This document shows positions 7,496 to 9,918 of a stretch of DNA of 9,918 nucleotides, in pieces. The position numbers were made by a program, and so were the translations under genes. Source of the stretch: Planctomycetota bacterium (GTDB lineage Bacteria > Planctomycetota > Planctomycetia > Pirellulales > Thermoguttaceae). The number at the start of each line of letters is the position of its first letter. The first letter of the stretch is position 1. The stretch is from assembly GCA_023621895.1 (NCBI GenBank), contig JAMOAF010000867.1:1-9918 (forward strand), in the 5' to 3' direction. The notes beneath the pieces were generated by a model, which was not told the DNA's origin, did not search any database, and was given only the letters and a program-made list of their open reading frames with translations.

Positions 7496-8179
7496 TCACG
7501 CGCGTCGCGGATCATTTCGAGGGATGATCGCAACACGAAAGGCATGGACGCCGTAAAGCGCCGCACCCTGGGGCTGACGGATTGAATCAGCCCGAAATAC
7601 TCTCCTCCAATTATTTGCTGTCCGCGGCAAGTTTGACTTCCGCATCCTGACCGCAGCACTCCGACTTGGGCACTTCTCTCGGTTGCTGCATTTCGCGGCT
7701 GCAAGACACGAGGCTGCCTTCCCACCGGAACACTCCGTCTTGGCAGAGCACGCGGACTGCTCAGCGGAGCACTCTTTCTGCGTTCCGGAACATTCCGTAT
7801 TAGCGGAGCACTCCTTCTGCGTTTCGGAACACCCCGTCTTGGTGGAGCACTCTTTCTGCGTTTCGGAACATTCCTTCGTGGTCGCCGAGCATTCCGCCTT
7901 GACGGCGGAGCACTCCTTTTCAGTCGCGGCAGCGAACGGACAACCGCCCGAGGCCCGGCCGGCCGCCTGACTCTCGGCGTTCCTCGCAGCGAGCGACACG
8001 TTGGTTGTCTCGCCGGCCTTCGCCTTCGAGCAGCAGCCGCCCGAGCCGTGGGAACTCGCCGCGGCGAGTTGCCCCGCCGCCGAATCGGCGGCGGATGGAG
8101 CTTGGTACTGCGCCAGGAGAACGCCAGCCGTAACGGCCAGGGCAATCACAAGGACGACGGGTAAGGTTGCGCGAATCAT
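7496..8179 (-). CDS. Exported cysteine-rich repeat protein (C-terminus probably frameshifted)
   Basis: ATG 8179 is preceded at 6 nt by GGAG. The frame is 227 codons. Residues 4-23 are a hydrophobic signal or anchor segment (LPVVLVIALAVTAGVLLAQ), so export to the periplasm or membrane is likely. After an Ala/Ser-rich stretch come GGCCSK (47-52) and GGCPF (78-82), then residues 87-152 place a cysteine every 6 or 7 residues in a (K/T)ECSxTQ pattern, largely a 13-residue repeat. Sixteen cysteines are read in this frame. After C170-P171 the frame becomes Arg-rich and cysteine-free. Inserting one C in the CCC at 7668-7670 instead yields PKSECCGQDAEVKLAADSK and a TAA at 7611, giving a 189-residue protein with 18 cysteines. 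I think that is the natural end, with a one-base deletion here (real or a sequencing error). I recognise no family; metal binding or disulfide packing are inferences. It appears monocistronic, with a terminator downstream. Confidence 0.75.
   Translation of the reverse strand: MIRATLPVVLVIALAVTAGVLLAQYQAPSAADSAAGQLAAASSHGSGGCCSKAKAGETTNVSLAARNAESQAAGRASGGCPFAAATEKECSAVKAECSATTKECSETQKECSTKTGCSETQKECSANTECSGTQKECSAEQSACSAKTECSGGKAASCLAAAKCSNREKCPSRSAAVRMRKSNLPRTANNWRRVFRADSIRQPQGAALYGVHAFRVAIIPRNDPRRA
7571..7593 (-). repeat. Hairpin just after the restored stop of the cysteine-rich gene
   Basis: On the minus strand GGGCTGA (7593-7587) pairs with TCAGCCC (7577-7571) around a 9-nt loop. It begins 17 nt after the TAA at 7611 that would end the frame-restored protein. 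There is no T-tract, so it is not a terminator itself. Its position fits the 3' untranslated region of a gene ending at 7611 better than coding sequence up to 7496. Confidence 0.4.
7766..7882 (-). repeat. Three tandem 39-bp repeats encoding the 13-residue cysteine repeat
   Basis: Units begin at 7766, 7805 and 7844 (plus-strand GGAGCACTC(T/C)TTCTGCGTT...), each 39 bases. The first 27 bases differ at only a few positions; the last 12 vary more. Each unit equals 13 codons and two cysteines (7+6 spacing), so gain or loss of a unit keeps the frame. A further degenerate partial copy is seen at about 7727-7753. Confidence 0.85.
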
Positions 8180-8691
8180 TCACCACTCCATTTCAAGTCT
8201 TCTGAATGTAAACACATCGGCTCGATGCCGCGTTTTTCAGCACTCGCAACACTGCCTGATCTTCTCGGTGTTGTCGAATTGTTTTGCGCGCGAAAGCGAA
8301 GTCAAGGCCTTGCAATGCTGAGCAGAATTAGAAAGATTGATGGGCGAACACCGGGTGAGCTCGAAGTCGGGGCAAGGTTCAAGGATCAATGGCCAATTGC
8401 CAAGAGCGGGCTGGGCTGGGACTTCGACTGGGAACATCGGGCTTAAAGGAATGAATTTGGACCTCGGACTTTTCATCTTGGACCCTGCCGAGGCCTGAAA
8501 CCTCGTGAACAACAGCTTGTGGGAGCCCAGGCAAGATCCCCCGGCGGCCGAGGCGGTCCTCGCTCCAGCACGGGGCCGGCCGTGCCAGCACCCCACAACA
8601 GCGGGGTACGGGACATCTTGGCGAGTCGAGGTATTTCGTATCAAGTCCAGGCCGGACGGCCGAGACCGCCGCAGACAACCAAGGAGTGGCC
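8180..8691. other. Divergent spacer with no convincing gene
   Basis: About 510 bases between the divergent cysteine-rich and HAD genes. Open frames here have no ribosome site and un-protein-like translations. Structure is limited to a GC-rich inverted repeat at 8568-8585 and a near-inverted pair, CTTGTGGG (8516-8523) and CCCACAAC (8591-8598), enclosing it. No clear promoter, RNA gene or riboswitch was recognised, although promoters for both flanking genes should lie here. Confidence 0.55.
8568..8585. repeat. GC-rich inverted repeat in the HAD gene leader
   Basis: GCACGG (8568-8573) and CCGTGC (8580-8585) pair around GGCCGG, and the segment contains the 8-bp palindrome GGCCGGCC (8574-8581). 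It lies about 105 nt upstream of the HAD start. There is no T-tract. It may be a leader hairpin or a REP-like remnant. Confidence 0.35.
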
Positions 8692-9597
8692 ATGAATGGC
8701 CCCGCAGATGAATCCGATTATCGGCCCACCGTGACGGCTGGCCAGACGCTTGGTTTCTTGCCGGGCACGGGAATCGAAGTGATTCGCCGGCGCGACCGAG
8801 GCCTGCGTCCGGAACACGTCCTGTTCGATTTCGACGGCACGTTGAGCCTGATTCGCGAGGGCTGGCCGGAAGTGATGGTGCCGATGATGGTCGAAGTTCT
8901 TCAGGAGACCGGCACGCAGGAGTCGGCCGATGAGCTTCGCCACCTGGTCCTCGACTTCGTCATGGAACTGAACGGCAAGCAGACGATTTACCAGATGATC
9001 CGCCTGGCCGAGGAGGTGTCGCGGCGGGGCGGCCGGCCGCTGGCGCCCCTTCAGTACAAGCATCGCTATCACGACCTGCTGATGAGGCGGATCGAGGGGC
9101 GTCTGGAGGGGCTTCGCAGCGGGCGAATTTCCCGTCAGGAGTTGCTCGTGCCCCATGCGCTCGACCTGCTGGAGGCCCTCAGGGACCGCGGCGCGCGGCT
9201 CTACCTGGCGAGCGGAACCGACGAGCACTATGTCCGCGAGGAGGCGGCCCTGCTGGGCCTCGACGAGTACTTCGGTGCGGAGATCCACGGCGCCGTCGAC
9301 GACTTCAAGACCTTCTCGAAGGCCATGGTCATCGCGCGGATTCTGGCCGCAAACCGGGTCGATGGCAGCCGCCTGGTGGGCTTCGGCGACGGCTACGTGG
9401 AGATCATGAACATCAAGGCGTCGGGCGGCACCGCCGTGGCGGTGGCCAGCGATGAAGCCGGCCGCAGCGGAAAGCCCGACCCGTGGAAGCGCGAGCGGCT
9501 CGTCGGCGTCGGCGCCGACCTGGTGATTCCCGACTACCGCGACGCCTCCGCGCTGGTCGACTATCTCTGGAACCGCGACGGGAGTCTTGCGTCATGA
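8692..9597 (+). CDS. HAD-superfamily phosphatase
   Basis: A 301-residue protein with all HAD motifs: I, DFDGT at 46-50 (nucleophile D46, acid D48); II, ASGTD at 173-177; III, a lysine in DDFKTFSK (K206 or K210); IV, GFGDGYVEI at 230-238 (Mg-binding D233, E237). The roughly 100 helical residues between motifs I and II are a C1-type cap as in phosphoglycolate and sugar-phosphate phosphatases. The first about 40 residues form an N-terminal extension before motif I. Mg-dependent phosphate-monoester hydrolysis in the cytoplasm is expected; the substrate cannot be read from sequence. ATG 8692 was chosen because AAGGAG (8681-8686) lies 5 nt upstream; a GTG at 8686 overlaps that site and is unlikely. 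The stop TGA overlaps the ATG of the next frame at 9594 (ATGA), which signals an operon with translational coupling. Confidence 0.9.
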   Translation: MNGPADESDYRPTVTAGQTLGFLPGTGIEVIRRRDRGLRPEHVLFDFDGTLSLIREGWPEVMVPMMVEVLQETGTQESADELRHLVLDFVMELNGKQTIYQMIRLAEEVSRRGGRPLAPLQYKHRYHDLLMRRIEGRLEGLRSGRISRQELLVPHALDLLEALRDRGARLYLASGTDEHYVREEAALLGLDEYFGAEIHGAVDDFKTFSKAMVIARILAANRVDGSRLVGFGDGYVEIMNIKASGGTAVAVASDEAGRSGKPDPWKRERLVGVGADLVIPDYRDASALVDYLWNRDGSLAS

Positions 9598-9799
9598 AGA
9601 CCTTCGCCACGATGCAGGACGACCGATTGGCCGAGATTCTCGCGGCGTTTGGCGGGTTGCGGATCAAAACCCTCCGCAAGGCGAGCGGGTCGCACCCGAG
9701 CTTCGGCTGGCGGCCCTGGCCGGCGGCGCCAGCCTGCGTGAAGCCGCGCTGGCGAGGCCCGGGTTGTTGGTTGCCATTCACGAAAGTCATGTGTCATAA
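9594..9799 (+). pseudogene. Truncated second gene of the HAD operon (possible sugar-kinase N-terminus)
   Basis: ATG 9594 overlaps the HAD stop as ATGA. The first about 24 residues, including DRLAEILAAFGGLRI, look like the start of a PfkB/RfaE-type carbohydrate kinase, where an amphipathic helix precedes the first strand (usually VLVVGD). After codon about 24 (near 9666) the translation turns Trp/Pro/Arg-rich and the expected GD motif never appears. From about 9690 a different frame reads protein-like (ELRLAALAGGASLREAA) and stops at TAA 9797-9799. This could be a C-terminal remnant of the same kinase left by an internal deletion, or of an unrelated gene. I read the region as a rearranged remnant. 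The kinase identity is inferred from few residues and from the HAD neighbour; an intact unknown small protein remains possible. Confidence 0.4.
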
Positions 9800-9836
9800 T
9801 GGGTTAGAGGGTGGCCATTTCATGGGAGCGTTCGGA

Positions 9837-9918
9837 ATGCCAATGACGATTCACCTTAGCGACGAAGAACTGGGCGACTTGCAGAAGTGGACCAGGCAAA
9901 CGGATCCGGTCGAAGCCC
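9837..9918 (+). CDS. Start of a probable IS630-type transposase (3' end off window)
   Basis: Twenty-seven codons from ATG 9837, preceded at 8 nt by GGGAG (9824-9828). The peptide MPMTIHLSDEELGDLQKW followed by TRQTDPVEA matches the usual opening of IS630-family transposases (a short strand, then L(S/T)xEExxxLxxW and an R/T segment that leads into the first DNA-binding helix-turn-helix). Everything downstream, including the DDE catalytic residues, lies outside the window. IS630 elements insert at TA; the TA at 9805-9806 in front of GAGGGTGGCC is a possible left boundary, unproven because the other end is not visible. Another helix-turn-helix protein is the main alternative. Confidence 0.5.
   Translation, partial: MPMTIHLSDEELGDLQKWTRQTDPVEA

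Noticed and set aside
7766..7882. Possible CRISPR array (regular 39-bp period)
   Set aside because: The repeats are adjacent with no unique spacers, have a codon-multiple length and encode the cysteine repeat of an expressed-looking gene with a ribosome site.
8641..9288. Minus-strand frame of 215 codons opposite the HAD gene
   Set aside because: It is the antisense of a frame with all four HAD motifs and a strong ribosome site; its translation shows no domain pattern.

Overview
The window is a GC-rich bacterial chromosome segment, most consistent with a planctomycete (Pirellulales-like). The reasons are a short-range CxxC zinc-ribbon protein of a type abundant in that phylum, a fused fatty acyl-AMP ligase/ACP/alpha-oxoamine synthase, sparse gene packing with long spacers, and a dispersed palindrome whose translation (VPKLELGNE or VPKLQLGNA) recurs in such genomes. 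This assignment is inference from sequence character, not from a database search.

Layout: (1) 1-3390, minus strand: one very large open frame that leaves the left edge and encodes a three-domain lipid-assembly enzyme (fatty acyl-AMP ligase, acyl carrier protein, PLP-dependent alpha-oxoamine synthase). (2) 3391-4160: a long spacer with no convincing gene but several hairpins and a candidate minus-strand promoter. (3) 4161-4847, plus: a zinc-ribbon protein of unknown function, convergent with (4) 4861-7314, minus: a large Eco57I-like adenine-specific DNA methylase with no recognisable nuclease domain. Its 5' end carries a perfect dispersed palindrome and an A5G7 homopolymer junction. (5) 7423-7463: a strong intrinsic terminator on the minus strand. 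(6) 7496-8179, minus: an exported cysteine-rich repeat protein whose C-terminus appears frameshifted; the natural stop is probably at 7611. (7) 8180-8691: a spacer with GC-rich inverted repeats. (8) 8692-9597, plus: a HAD-superfamily phosphatase. Its stop overlaps (ATGA) the start of a second gene at 9594 that loses protein-like character after about 25 codons. (9) 9837-9918, plus: the beginning of what looks like an IS630-type transposase, suggesting that a mobile element or rearrangement disrupted the HAD operon.

How the genes relate: the genes do not form a single pathway. The acyl-AMP ligase/ACP/oxoamine synthase should activate a fatty acid, load it on its own ACP and condense it with an amino acid to give a long-chain alpha-aminoketone (sphingoid-base-like chemistry). 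The HAD phosphatase plus truncated partner looks like a sugar-phosphate operon remnant. The methylase, the palindrome and the transposase start are the mobile/defence-flavoured part. The most distinctive items are the fused lipid synthase, the cysteine-rich heptad-like repeat protein with its tandem 39-bp DNA repeats, and the homopolymer at the methylase start.
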